A stretch of 64,000 nt of DNA from Christensenella sp. UBA2853 (GTDB lineage Bacteria > Bacillota > Clostridia > Christensenellales > Aristaeellaceae), in the NCBI GenBank assembly GCA_002350845.1, contig DEFL01000027.1, forward strand, positions 28,245-92,244, written 5' to 3'. Below, in pieces: positions 34,098-43,024 of this stretch (positions are counted from its first letter, which is position 1; each line of letters opens with the position of its first letter). Position numbers and translations under genes: made by a program. The notes beneath the pieces were generated by a model. The model had not been told where the DNA came from, did no database searches, and was given only the letters and a program-made list of their open reading frames with translations.

Positions 34098-35384
34098 ATG
34101 CATGACCTTCATCCTGAAACCATCTGTGTGCAGGGCGGCTATACCCCTGCCAACGGTGAGCCCCGGCAGATTCCGATCATTCAGTCGACCACGTTCCGTT
34201 ATGAAAGCGGAGAAGAAATGGGCAAGCTTTTTGATCTTGAGGCTGCCGGCTATTTTTATACCCGTCTGCAGAATCCCACCAATGATTATGTTGCAGCCAA
34301 GATTGCAGCCCTGGAGGGCGGCACGGCGGCCATGCTGACCTCGTCCGGTCAGGCAGCCAACTTCTTTGCCATGTTCAATCTTGCGTCCTGCGGTGATCAT
34401 ATTGTCGCCTCTTCCAGTATTTACGGCGGCACCTTCAATCTGATCTCTGTCACCATGGCCCGCATGGGGATCGATGTCACGTTTGTATCCCCCACGGCAA
34501 CCGATGAAGAACTCAATGCAGCCTTCCGTGAAAACACCAAACTGGTTTTCGGAGAAACCATCGCCAATCCGGCCCTCACCGTGCTGGATATCGAGCAGTT
34601 CGCCAGAGCCGCTCATGCGCACGGTGTCCCGCTGATTATCGACAACACCTTCGCCACGCCGGTCAACTGCCGGCCGTTTGAATGGGGTGCAGACATTGTC
34701 ACGCATTCCACGACCAAATACATGGACGGTCATGGAGCCGCTGTGGGCGGAGCGATTGTCGACTCCGGTCACTTTGACTGGATGGCACACGCAGACAAGT
34801 TTCCCGGACTGTGCACGCCGGATGAAAGCTATCACGGCATCACCTATGCAGAGAAATTCGGAAAAGAAGGCGCCTTCATTACCAAATGCACGGCACAGCT
34901 GATGCGCGACTTTGGTTCCATCCAGTCGCCCCAGCATGCGTTCTATCTGAATCTCGGTCTGGAAAGTCTGCATGTCCGCATGGCGCGGCATTGTGAAAAC
35001 GGCCTCGCTGTAGCGAAATATCTTTCTTCCCATCCGAAAGTCGCCAGTGTCAGCTACTGCGACCTCCCCGGAGATCCCTACCATGCGCGTGCGCAGAAAT
35101 ACCTTCCGCACGGCTCCTGCGGGGTTGTCAGCTTTGAGCTGAAAGGCGGACGCGAAGCAGCTTCTGTCTTTATGAACAGCCTGAAACTGGCCGCCATTGA
35201 GACGCATGTTGCCGACGCCCGGACCTGCTGCCTGAACCCGGCCACCACCACCCACCGCCAGATGACGGACGAACAGCTCAGGACCGCCGGTGTGCCTGCC
35301 GGCCTGGTCCGCATGAGTTGCGGTCTGGAAAACGCACAGGACCTGATTGATGATATCGCTCAGGCTCTGGATCAGATCAAATAA
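34098..35384 (+). CDS. metY: O-acetylhomoserine sulfhydrylase
   Basis: 428 residues, PLP-dependent Cys/Met metabolism family. The PLP lysine is K207 in STTKYMDGHG; the N-terminal HPETICVQGGY and the Y-x-R-x-QNPT motif (YTRLQNPT) are present. The length (about 430) and internal insert match MetY rather than MetB/MetC (about 380). It makes homocysteine from O-acetylhomoserine and sulfide. Start preceded by AGGAGG. metA follows 17 bases after the stop, giving a two-step operon. Confidence 0.95.
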   Translation: MHDLHPETICVQGGYTPANGEPRQIPIIQSTTFRYESGEEMGKLFDLEAAGYFYTRLQNPTNDYVAAKIAALEGGTAAMLTSSGQAANFFAMFNLASCGDHIVASSSIYGGTFNLISVTMARMGIDVTFVSPTATDEELNAAFRENTKLVFGETIANPALTVLDIEQFARAAHAHGVPLIIDNTFATPVNCRPFEWGADIVTHSTTKYMDGHGAAVGGAIVDSGHFDWMAHADKFPGLCTPDESYHGITYAEKFGKEGAFITKCTAQLMRDFGSIQSPQHAFYLNLGLESLHVRMARHCENGLAVAKYLSSHPKVASVSYCDLPGDPYHARAQKYLPHGSCGVVSFELKGGREAASVFMNSLKLAAIETHVADARTCCLNPATTTHRQMTDEQLRTAGVPAGLVRMSCGLENAQDLIDDIAQALDQIK

Positions 35385-35401
35385 GCAGAGGAAAGAATAC
35401 C

Positions 35402-36349
35402 ATGCCGATTAAAATACCCGACCGGCTGCCAGCCGTTGATGTTCTGCATCAGGAAAACATCTTCGTCATGTCCCAGGGACGCGCTGTCTCCCAGGATATC
35501 CGTCCGCTCCAGATCCTCCTGGTCAACCTGATGCCCAAAAAAATCCAGACAGAAATTCAGTTCGCGCGTCTTCTGGGCAACACTTCCCTGCAGATTGACC
35601 TGGAACTGGTGGCTCCGAAAACACACACCAGCGTCAATACGCCGCCCGAGCACCTGCATGCCTTCTATAAAACCTTTGATGAAGTCCGGGACCGCAATTT
35701 TGACGGATGCATCATCACGGGTTCTCCTGTGGAGCATCTGGCCTTTGAAGAAGTCGATTACTGGCCTGAACTCTGTGACATTATGGAGTGGACCACGAAT
35801 CATGTGCATTCCACGTTCCACATCTGCTGGGGCGCCCAGGCTGGGCTGTACTATCACTACGGCATTCCCAAGCAGCCCCTTTCTGCAAAGCTGTTCGGCG
35901 TCTATCCGCATGAGGTCGAGTATAAGCGCAGCATCCTTTTCCGCGGGTTTGACGATGTCTTCTATGTCCCACACTCCCGGCACACAACCGTGCTTCGGGA
36001 AGACATTGAAGCTGTTCCCAGACTGCAGATTCTTGCCTCCTCCCCGCAGGCCGGTGTGTATGCTGTCTATGCCAAAAAGCACAAGCAGATCTTTGTGACA
36101 GGCCACTCTGAATACGATGCAGACACCCTGGAGCAGGAATACCGCCGGGACCTTGCCGCCGGAAAGCCAATCGCTCCACCAGAAAACTACTATCCGAACG
36201 GGGATGACACGCTTCCGCCGCGTGTCACCTGGCGTGCCCATGCCAATCTCCTGTTCTGCAACTGGCTGAACTACTTTGTCTATCAGACGACACCGTATGA
36301 TCTCTCCATGATTCCTCAGGGATACAGTACGGACGACAATGTACAATAA
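35402..36349 (+). CDS. metA: Homoserine O-acetyltransferase (MetA type)
   Basis: 315 residues, HTS family. The catalytic cysteine is C142 (HICWGAQ), followed by the family His and Glu further on (FVTGHSEYD). The acyl-donor position, residue 111, is Glu (GSPVEHL); in studied MetA proteins Glu here gives acetyl-CoA specificity and Gly gives succinyl-CoA. The prediction is thus O-acetylhomoserine, matching the MetY product gene next door. RBS GAGGAAAG precedes the ATG. Confidence 0.95.
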   Translation: MPIKIPDRLPAVDVLHQENIFVMSQGRAVSQDIRPLQILLVNLMPKKIQTEIQFARLLGNTSLQIDLELVAPKTHTSVNTPPEHLHAFYKTFDEVRDRNFDGCIITGSPVEHLAFEEVDYWPELCDIMEWTTNHVHSTFHICWGAQAGLYYHYGIPKQPLSAKLFGVYPHEVEYKRSILFRGFDDVFYVPHSRHTTVLREDIEAVPRLQILASSPQAGVYAVYAKKHKQIFVTGHSEYDADTLEQEYRRDLAAGKPIAPPENYYPNGDDTLPPRVTWRAHANLLFCNWLNYFVYQTTPYDLSMIPQGYSTDDNVQ

Positions 36350-36356
36350 GTCTCTT

Positions 36357-36400
36357 CCAACGAAAAAAACTGCTGAGCCTGCAGCAGTTTTTTTCGTTGG
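36357..36400. terminator. Strong bidirectional terminator between metA and MBL gene
   Basis: A 19-bp stem (36357-36375 and 36382-36400) includes A7/T7 tracts on both sides of CTGCTG/CAGCAG. It suits both metA (plus) and the minus gene at 36407. Confidence 0.93.
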
Positions 36401-36406
36401 GTCAGA

Positions 36407-37579
36407 TCACAGACCGTTATCCTTTTCCGATACTGCAAACCCATACGCGTCATACAGTGTCAGGGTATCGGTCTTCTTTTTGTTGATCACTTTCTTGGCC
36501 GGCCAGGTCACATCCGCACCGCCCTCCGTGGAAAGCGTGCCCACCGTCAGTTTTTTTCCCGGCTCGATTGTTGTGCCTTTTGGGAAAACCATCATTTCAT
36601 TGCCCGGGACTGAATAAAGATACCAGTCCGTCAGATCCACTGTCTCGGAACCTGTGTTGGCCAGAATGATGCTGTCCTCCTCCGCATCGACCGACTCAAT
36701 CACTGCGCCGGTTGATGTTCCGGACATATCAAGCAGGTCAACCGTCGGCTCTCCGCCCTTCAGGCGCACGAGAACACCCAGCTCGGCATCCTGCGTGCAG
36801 GCCACCACCGCATTGACTTTCTGGAGCAGTCTGAGCACCTTGGCCGACGGCGTGTCTTCCTTCTCGGCAGAACTGGTCGAGATCACAGCCGCTTTGGGAC
36901 TAGCTGCCTGCATGAATTCCTGGCTGGCCGCATCGCTGTCGCCATGATTGGCCACCTTCAGCACATCACACTTCAGCGACGCGCCGCTGTCCAGCAGCGT
37001 TTCCGCTGCCGGAATCTCAATATCCCCGGTCAGCAGGATCCGTCCTTCAGCAGATTCCAGCATCATGACCAGCGAATTATTGTCATCCTTGTCATTGGCC
37101 ATTTCAATCGGGGCGAGCACATTGAAAACAGCCGATCCAATCGGGACGCGGTCTCCTGCTTTCAGCCACTGGGCTTCCATGCCCCGCTTCGATGCAGCAA
37201 CAGCCAGAGGATGCTTCTTTTCAGATGTGTCCAGATACATGGCCGACGCATACCAGGCCCTGACCGGAATATCGCTGTCGCTCAGCCATTCGAGGCCTCC
37301 GACATGGTCTTTGTCCGTGTGCGTGATGAATACACCCGAAAGCTCCGATACGCCCATGTATTTCATGGCTGTGAGGATTCTTCCCCGGACATTCGGGTAT
37401 CCTGTATCGATCAGGCAGACTTCCCCATCCACACCGATGAGCAGTGCATCTCCTTTTCCTACATGCACGGCAAGCATCCAGACATCCTCTGCCTGCGCAT
37501 GACCGGTCATCATCTGCCCACCTCCGATCAGAGCCACCAGCAGAAACAGCGCGATCCATTTTTTCATCATATGATGCAT
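36407..37579 (-). CDS. Secreted ComEC-like metallo-beta-lactamase fold protein with lamin-tail domain
   Basis: About 390 residues. A signal peptide (KKWIALFLLVALIGG) is followed by a metallo-beta-lactamase domain (about 35-285) with HTDKDHVGG and later HGDSD, as in the ComEC C-terminal domain and its secreted relatives. The last 110 residues form a lamin-tail-like beta domain (ILANTGSETVDLTDWYLYS). Such exported proteins are often suspected nucleases. ATG codons at 37579, 37570 and 37567 follow an AGAGGAG site; 37579 is used here, but 37570 is equally possible. Confidence 0.85.
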   Translation of the reverse strand: MHHMMKKWIALFLLVALIGGGQMMTGHAQAEDVWMLAVHVGKGDALLIGVDGEVCLIDTGYPNVRGRILTAMKYMGVSELSGVFITHTDKDHVGGLEWLSDSDIPVRAWYASAMYLDTSEKKHPLAVAASKRGMEAQWLKAGDRVPIGSAVFNVLAPIEMANDKDDNNSLVMMLESAEGRILLTGDIEIPAAETLLDSGASLKCDVLKVANHGDSDAASQEFMQAASPKAAVISTSSAEKEDTPSAKVLRLLQKVNAVVACTQDAELGVLVRLKGGEPTVDLLDMSGTSTGAVIESVDAEEDSIILANTGSETVDLTDWYLYSVPGNEMMVFPKGTTIEPGKKLTVGTLSTEGGADVTWPAKKVINKKKTDTLTLYDAYGFAVSEKDNGL

Positions 37580-37704
37580 CGCTCCTCTCTTCAAACACGC
37601 CTTCGCCATGATAAACGCATAGGACACGCTTTTTCTTCCCGCACCGGATCATCCATATTCGGGACGTATGCTTTTCAGCACCGGCGGTTTTCTGCCAAGA
37701 AGAA

Positions 37705-37733
37705 AGCAGTGTCCCTTCCCGGGAAACACTGCT
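37705..37733 (-). terminator. Intrinsic terminator after phosphofructokinase gene
   Basis: On the minus strand AGCAGTGT/ACACTGCT encloses an inner CCCGGG, followed by TTCTTCTT. It lies 21 bases after the stop codon. Confidence 0.75.
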
Positions 37734-37753
37734 CATGACCCACATGTTTTTGA

Positions 37754-38980
37754 TTATCCATGGTTGACAATGTGTCTGGGAAGACCCGCAATAAAGAAGG
37801 GTGTCAGTTCCGCCTGGATCAGCGGTCTGGCATAGGTCAGGAATTCCTGCGTCATGTCCGTGCGGTAGGAATTGATCCATTCGAGCGGGATCTTCTTTTC
37901 ATAGTTTGCCACTTTCTCAATATCCACCAGTTCCGTCGTGCACTGATACGGTTCATCGGAAAGCCGCTTGAGTGCAACCATCTTTCCGGAAGTGCCTTCA
38001 AAGGCGGCCTTGGCTGCTGCTCCGCCGACCTGATAGGCTTCGGTAATATCGGTTCTGCTGGTCAGGTGGCCGGCGCATCTCTGGAGAGTGGACAGCTCAA
38101 CGGAACGCACGCGGGTATCCATATTCTTCGCGATTTCATTGCACAGATAGCGTGCTGTACCGGTCAGATTTCTGTGGCCGAAGGCGTCGATAAATGCAGC
38201 ATCATTGGAAAGCTCGCAGACATACCGGCCGTCCGGAAGCTTTACACCTTCACTGACTGCCACAACAATCGACTTTTTGTCTTTCTGCATCGCTTCAATT
38301 TTGGTCAGGAATCGATCCATATGGAACGGAAGCTCAGGCAGACAGATCAGATCAACGCCTTCGCAGTCTTCCCCTCTGGCCAGTGCGGCGGCCGCGGTCA
38401 GCCAGCCCGCATTGCGGCCCATGATTTCCACCACGGTCACAAACTTATTGCCGTATACCGTGGCATCACGGACCAGTTCCTTCATGACCACGCCAATGTA
38501 CTTTGCCGCCGATCCGTAGCCGGGTGTATGGTCTGTCAGCATCAGATCGTTATCGATGGTCTTGGGCACACCCATGAAACGAATATCACTGCCCACCATT
38601 CTGCCATACTGATGCAGCTTATTGATGGTATCCATACTGTCATTTCCACCGATATAGAAAAACCAGCCAATATCCAGTTTCTCCAGAATGGCGAACAGCT
38701 TCTCATATACCTGCGGATCGTCCGTGATATCAGGCAGCTTGTAACGGCAGCTTCCAAGATAGGAAGAAGGCGTACGTTTCAGCAGTTCAATTTCCAGAGA
38801 GGATGCGACCTGTTCTGTCAGATCCACCACTTTTTCTTCGAGCAGCCCCTGAATTCCGTTGGTCATGCCATACACTGTTTTTGCACCGCGCGCTTCACAG
38901 GCTTCCAGTACACCGGCAAGGCTTGCATTGATCACAGAAGTCGGTCCACCGCTCTGGCCTACAATTGCATTGCTTCCCAT
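37754..38980 (-). CDS. pfp: Pyrophosphate-type 6-phosphofructokinase
   Basis: 408 residues. The nucleotide/PPi site reads IGGNDSMDT, and the substrate loop reads PKTIDNDL. ATP-using PfkA has GGDGS and PGTIDND; the Lys in PKTIDND and a non-Gly residue after the first Asp position mark the PPi-dependent group (PfkP). It phosphorylates fructose 6-phosphate reversibly, saving ATP, as in many anaerobes. GGGAGG is eight bases before the ATG. The gene is divergent from an AraC-type regulator gene, 165 bases away. Confidence 0.88.
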   Translation of the reverse strand: MGSNAIVGQSGGPTSVINASLAGVLEACEARGAKTVYGMTNGIQGLLEEKVVDLTEQVASSLEIELLKRTPSSYLGSCRYKLPDITDDPQVYEKLFAILEKLDIGWFFYIGGNDSMDTINKLHQYGRMVGSDIRFMGVPKTIDNDLMLTDHTPGYGSAAKYIGVVMKELVRDATVYGNKFVTVVEIMGRNAGWLTAAAALARGEDCEGVDLICLPELPFHMDRFLTKIEAMQKDKKSIVVAVSEGVKLPDGRYVCELSNDAAFIDAFGHRNLTGTARYLCNEIAKNMDTRVRSVELSTLQRCAGHLTSRTDITEAYQVGGAAAKAAFEGTSGKMVALKRLSDEPYQCTTELVDIEKVANYEKKIPLEWINSYRTDMTQEFLTYARPLIQAELTPFFIAGLPRHIVNHG

Positions 38981-39085
38981 TTGAAAAACCTCCCTGAATC
39001 ACTTTTTTCACGCTGTCCTTCAGGTCTGAATGTCAGCATGTGTAAATTTTACTAAAATCCAACCGGATATGCAATGCTATTTTTC

Positions 39086-39113
39086 TTGTATACTTTGCGA
39101 AAATTGCTATAAT
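39086..39113 (+). promoter_or_regulatory. Promoter of the AraC-type regulator gene at 39146
   Basis: TTGTAT (39086-39091), 16-base spacer, TATAAT (39108-39113). Confidence 0.55.
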
Positions 39114-39145
39114 GAAATCATTCACCAGAATCGGGAGGTGCCGCC

Positions 39146-40051
39146 ATGGCCCGCCATGCAAGCTCAGCATTCACAGTGCGCCAGTATATGCTGGCTAAAG
39201 ATTTTGAACTGTATTATTACAATGACAACGACCTTCGGTCCGTGGACATGCACCGCCATGATTATCTGGAATGCTATTTCTTTCTGGAAGGCAAAGTCGA
39301 AATGATCGTGGGCGGCCAAAAGTGTCAGCCGACGCCCGGAGATGTTCTGATTGTGCTGCCCGGCACAGAGCACTGTCTCCATGTTCTGGACGCTTCCGTC
39401 CCCTACCGCCGCTTTGTTTTCTGGGTTTCCACACAGTACATCTCCATCCTGACAGAAAGCAGTCCGGAATGCGGGTATATCTTCGATCATGTCAGACAAT
39501 CCGGACAGCCGCTGCTGCATTTCCCCCTGGTTCCCTTTCTCCAGCTTTCGGACCGTCTTTTCGCTCTGCTTGATGAAATCCACGCAGACCGATATGCAAA
39601 GGAAATGGCTCTTTCCATCCGTCTCAATGACCTGCTGCTTTCTCTGAACCGTTGTTCACACGAGCTCATTGAAAAAGAAACAAAACTCCCGGGAACCTCG
39701 CATTATGATGCCATTTCCAGGTACATTCTAGAGCATCTCTCTGAAGAACTGTCCCTGGAGCATCTCAGCCAGGTCTTCTATCTGAGCAAATATTATATTG
39801 TGCATCTCTTCCAGGACCTGATCGGTCTGTCTCCCCATCAGTACATTACGAAGCAGCGGCTGAACCGCTGTGCTGATGCGATCCGCACAGGAACGCCGAT
39901 CTCTGAAGCCTATCTCTCCTGCGGCTTTCGCGACTACTCCGGGTTCTACCGCGCCTTTGTGAAAGAGTTCGGTGAATCGCCCCGAAGTTATCAAAACGGA
40001 CATTCCCCTCATGTGGACCGCTCTCAAAGAAAGGAGCCCTCGCCGTCATGA
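39146..40051 (+). CDS. AraC-family transcriptional regulator
   Basis: 301 residues. An N-terminal cupin-like sensor (about 20-105, with HRHDYLECYFFLEGKVE and a PGDVLIVLPGTEHCL loop) is followed by two C-terminal HTH motifs (about 190-290; LSLEHLSQVFYLSKYYIVHLF and ISEAYLSCGFRDYSGFYRAF). Members usually respond to sugars. It is divergent from the phosphofructokinase gene. It overlaps the DUF188 gene by four bases. GGGAGGTG precedes the ATG. Confidence 0.92.
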   Translation: MARHASSAFTVRQYMLAKDFELYYYNDNDLRSVDMHRHDYLECYFFLEGKVEMIVGGQKCQPTPGDVLIVLPGTEHCLHVLDASVPYRRFVFWVSTQYISILTESSPECGYIFDHVRQSGQPLLHFPLVPFLQLSDRLFALLDEIHADRYAKEMALSIRLNDLLLSLNRCSHELIEKETKLPGTSHYDAISRYILEHLSEELSLEHLSQVFYLSKYYIVHLFQDLIGLSPHQYITKQRLNRCADAIRTGTPISEAYLSCGFRDYSGFYRAFVKEFGESPRSYQNGHSPHVDRSQRKEPSPS

Positions 40052-40500
40052 CCATCTATGTCGATGCAGATGCCTGCCCTGTCAAGCAGATCGTCGAGCG
40101 CATTGCAGAGCAGTACGGCATCCCGCTCATCTTCCTGTGTGATACCAGCCACACCCTCTCCCCTGCCTACGGCGAAGTCCGCGTAATCGGTGAAGGCGCT
40201 GACGCTGTGGACCTCGCCCTGATTAATCTGTGTCATGCAGGAGACATTGTGGTCTCCCAGGACTATGGTGTCGCCGCACTGGCACTTGGGAAAAAATGCT
40301 ACTGCATACATCAGAGCGGGCGCTGGTACACGGATGACAATATTGATACCCTGCTGATGGAACGCCATCTCGCAAAAAAAGCCCGGCGTTCTGCCAGGCA
40401 TCATCTCAAGGGCCCCGCCAAGCGCACAGAGGAGGATGATCTTCGTTTTGCTGCATCCTTCGAGCGCATGGTCCGGACTGCGCTGGGGCAGTCCGATTGA
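40048..40500 (+). CDS. YaiI/YqxD (DUF188) family protein
   Basis: 150 residues. MTIYVDADACPVKQIVERIA at the N-terminus and VVSQDYGVAALAL are the DUF188 signature; the fold is PIN-like with clustered acidic residues (DADAC, DLALINL, SQDYG), suggesting a nuclease. Biological role unknown. The ATG overlaps the AraC gene stop (ATGA). Confidence 0.93.
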   Translation: MTIYVDADACPVKQIVERIAEQYGIPLIFLCDTSHTLSPAYGEVRVIGEGADAVDLALINLCHAGDIVVSQDYGVAALALGKKCYCIHQSGRWYTDDNIDTLLMERHLAKKARRSARHHLKGPAKRTEEDDLRFAASFERMVRTALGQSD

Positions 40501-40531
40501 AAACAAAGTCCGTCTGCTGCCGGAATTCCAT

Positions 40532-41884
40532 TCACGCCTCTTCGGAGGCGTTTTCCAGTTTTCTTCTCAGGTGGAAAAAATACAGAAGGCACAGAAGGAT
40601 CTGAACCACACTGGAAAGCGGAACAGCCAGGCCGATGCGGAAAAGGGACACCGGCTGGATCCGGCTCATCAGGAAGGAGACCGGGAGTCTGACACAGAAA
40701 GCACCCAGCATGCCCTGAATCATGACAAAGCGTGTTTCTCCGTAACCATTAAAGAAACCATTAAAGCAAAAGTAAAAGCTCACCAGAAGGGTATCAATCG
40801 CATAGGCTTTCAGATAATCCCATGCATTGGCAATGACTTCCGGGTCCCTGGCAAACCAGGAGCACAGAAGATCCCCCCTGAAAAAGGCCAGTGCAGACAT
40901 GCAGCATCCGATTCCAAAGGAAATCATCATGCCAAACAGCATGGCCTTTCTTGCCCGGTCATGCTTTCCTGCTCCAACATTCTGGGCTACAAAGGCTGAG
41001 AGCGTCTGCATGAATGCAGACGGCACCAGCATGATAAAGCCGCAGAGCTTTTCCGCCACGCCGACGCCGGCCGACGCCATCAGTCCAAGGCCGTTGACAA
41101 TGGACAGGATGGCAAGAAAGGAAAAGCTGACCAGCAGGTCCTGCAGCGCAATCGGTGCCCCAATGCGGATGGTCTGACGAATCACCTGCCGGTGGAACCG
41201 GATCTGAGACTTCCCGAATGCAAAGGGAAGTCCTTTTTTTCGGATCACCGGGAAACAAATCAGCACAGAAACCGCCTGTGATGCGACTGTTGCAAGCGCT
41301 GCACCTGCGCTGCCCATATGCAGCACTGCCACCAGAAGCAGATCACCTGCAATATTGGCTATGCAGGCGATGCTCACGGAAAGAAACGGCGTTCTGGAAT
41401 CCCCCAGCCCACGAAAGATACTGCCAAGGACATTGTACGCGGCGATAAACAACGCCCCGCCTGCACAGACCCGCACATACTGGACCGTCGCATCGAATGC
41501 TTCTGCCGGCGCCTGCATCAGCGTACACAGAGGACGGGCAAACGCCACCACAAGCACTGATATCGCGGCCGCAAGCACTGCAAACAGGCACACTGCACCG
41601 CCGACAACTTCTCCTGCCTCATCTCGTCTTCCTGCGCCGAGACGCTGCCCCAGAAGCACCGTTGTTCCCATCGCCAGACCGGTGATGAGACCCGTGATAC
41701 TCATCATCAGCTGACTTCCGGTGGATACACCGCTGACGTCCGCCGGGCCGGCATACTGCCCGACCACCATCAGGTCCACAGCGCCATACATGGCCTGCAG
41801 AATCAAAGCACCAAGAATGGGCAGCGCAAACCGAATCAGTTTGGACAGGATTGGCCCCGTCACAAAGTCCTGTTTCCGTTCCAT
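40532..41884 (-). CDS. MATE family efflux transporter, second copy
   Basis: 450 residues with 12 predicted helices. MERKQDFVTGPILSKLIRFALPILGALILQ and MYGAVDLMVVGQYAGPADVSGVSTG place it in the MATE family near MepA-like members. Start at 41884 has GGGAG about nine bases upstream. A complete intrinsic terminator lies only 16 bases before the ATG, so transcripts entering from upstream must pass it; see findings. Substrate unknown. Confidence 0.9.
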   Translation of the reverse strand: MERKQDFVTGPILSKLIRFALPILGALILQAMYGAVDLMVVGQYAGPADVSGVSTGSQLMMSITGLITGLAMGTTVLLGQRLGAGRRDEAGEVVGGAVCLFAVLAAAISVLVVAFARPLCTLMQAPAEAFDATVQYVRVCAGGALFIAAYNVLGSIFRGLGDSRTPFLSVSIACIANIAGDLLLVAVLHMGSAGAALATVASQAVSVLICFPVIRKKGLPFAFGKSQIRFHRQVIRQTIRIGAPIALQDLLVSFSFLAILSIVNGLGLMASAGVGVAEKLCGFIMLVPSAFMQTLSAFVAQNVGAGKHDRARKAMLFGMMISFGIGCCMSALAFFRGDLLCSWFARDPEVIANAWDYLKAYAIDTLLVSFYFCFNGFFNGYGETRFVMIQGMLGAFCVRLPVSFLMSRIQPVSLFRIGLAVPLSSVVQILLCLLYFFHLRRKLENASEEA

Positions 41885-41900
41885 GTCTGATCTCTCCCTG

Positions 41901-41940
41901 AAAAACGGAGAGAAAGCGGTCCATGACCGTCTTCTCTCCG
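41901..41940 (-). terminator. Intrinsic terminator in the MATE leader, candidate attenuator
   Basis: On the minus strand CGGAGAGAA-GA-CGGTC pairs with GACCG-CT-TTCTCTCCG (41940-41906) around loop ATG, followed by TTTTT (41905-41901). The Shine-Dalgarno GGGAG and ATG of the MATE gene follow within 16 bases, leaving no room for a promoter in between. Confidence 0.85.
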
Positions 41941-42037
41941 GAAACCTTTCTCTTTTGCCGCCTGTCGGAGGCAACTCATTCTATTCATTCATCCAATGAA
42001 AGTCAAGGCAGTTTTTCTCTGCCTGGCCGCCCGGATA

Positions 42038-42068
42038 CAAAGAAAGAAGAGAAGCCGGAGCCTCTCTT
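42038..42068 (-). terminator. Intrinsic terminator after oppF
   Basis: AAGAGA/TCTCTT stem with one mismatch and GC/GC inner pairs around TCCG, followed by CTTTCTTTG. It starts three bases after the oppF stop. Confidence 0.6.
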
Positions 42069-42070
42069 CC

Positions 42071-43024
42071 TTATGCCTTTTCAAGGCTGCGTACAGCCTT
42101 TTCATATTCCGATTCAGAGCAATAGAGATAGTGGTCCGGTGCCACCTCCCGCATCTGAGGCTGCTCCCTGGAATAATCGTGGTCACGGGCAGGATCATAG
42201 TCCAGCCGGACGCGGTGCCGCTCGGTCAATGGATTCGGTTCCGGTATGGCCGAGAGCAGGGCCCGTGTATACGGATGCAGCGGATGATCATACAAATCCC
42301 CGCTCCTGGCCACCTCGACCAGTTTTCCGTAATACATGACACCGATGCGGTCCGAAAAGTATTTGACGACGCTCAGGTTATGGGCAATAAAGAGAATGGT
42401 CAGGCCCATTTCCTTTTTCAGATCATTGAGCAGATTGATGACCTGAGCCTGAATGGAAACATCCAGCGCGGAAACCGGTTCATCTGCAATGATCATGCGC
42501 GGATGGACAATCATGGCCCTGGCAATGCCGATCCTCTGCCGCTGGCCCCCCGAAAACTCATGCGGATAGCGGGATGCATGCTCCTCGGTCAGTCCGACAC
42601 GGTGGAGCATTTCAACGACCTGCACATGCCGTTCACTTTTGTTGGTCACACCCCGGAGTTTCAGCCCCTCTCCGACAATCTCTTCAATGGTCATGCGCGG
42701 ATTCAGGGACTCAATGGGGTCCTGGAAAATCATGGCAATATTATCCGAAAGATATTTGCGCAGTTCTTTGTTCATCGGGCCGGAAATCTCACGGCCGTCA
42801 AAGGTCACTTTTCCGCCGGTGGGGTCATACAGGCGGATAATTGTACGGCCTGTGGTCGTCTTGCCGCAGCCCGACTCTCCGACCAGTCCAAACGTTTCCG
42901 CAGGATAGACATCGAAAGAGACATCGTCAACGGCATGCACCGTCCGCTTCCTGGAACCGTGACCGCTCACAAAGGTCTGACGCAGATGTTCAACGTGAAG
43001 GAGGCTTTCCATGGGTTCAGACAT
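42071..43024 (-). CDS. oppF: Oligopeptide ABC transporter ATP-binding protein
   Basis: 317 residues. Walker A GESGCGKTT, signature FSGGQRQRIGIARA, Walker B MIIADEP, H-loop IAHN, plus the C-terminal oligopeptide/dipeptide extension (HPLHPYTRALLSAIPEP). It pairs with OppD to energise peptide import. ATG 43024 has AAAGGAGG nine bases upstream and overlaps the oppD end by eight bases. Last gene of the oppABCDF operon. Confidence 0.95.
   Translation of the reverse strand: MSEPMESLLHVEHLRQTFVSGHGSRKRTVHAVDDVSFDVYPAETFGLVGESGCGKTTTGRTIIRLYDPTGGKVTFDGREISGPMNKELRKYLSDNIAMIFQDPIESLNPRMTIEEIVGEGLKLRGVTNKSERHVQVVEMLHRVGLTEEHASRYPHEFSGGQRQRIGIARAMIVHPRMIIADEPVSALDVSIQAQVINLLNDLKKEMGLTILFIAHNLSVVKYFSDRIGVMYYGKLVEVARSGDLYDHPLHPYTRALLSAIPEPNPLTERHRVRLDYDPARDHDYSREQPQMREVAPDHYLYCSESEYEKAVRSLEKA

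Noticed and set aside
37760..39055. Open frame of 431 codons antisense to the phosphofructokinase gene
   Set aside because: The sense gene carries the diagnostic PKTIDND and GGNDS motifs; the antisense frame has none and starts inside the regulator intergenic region.
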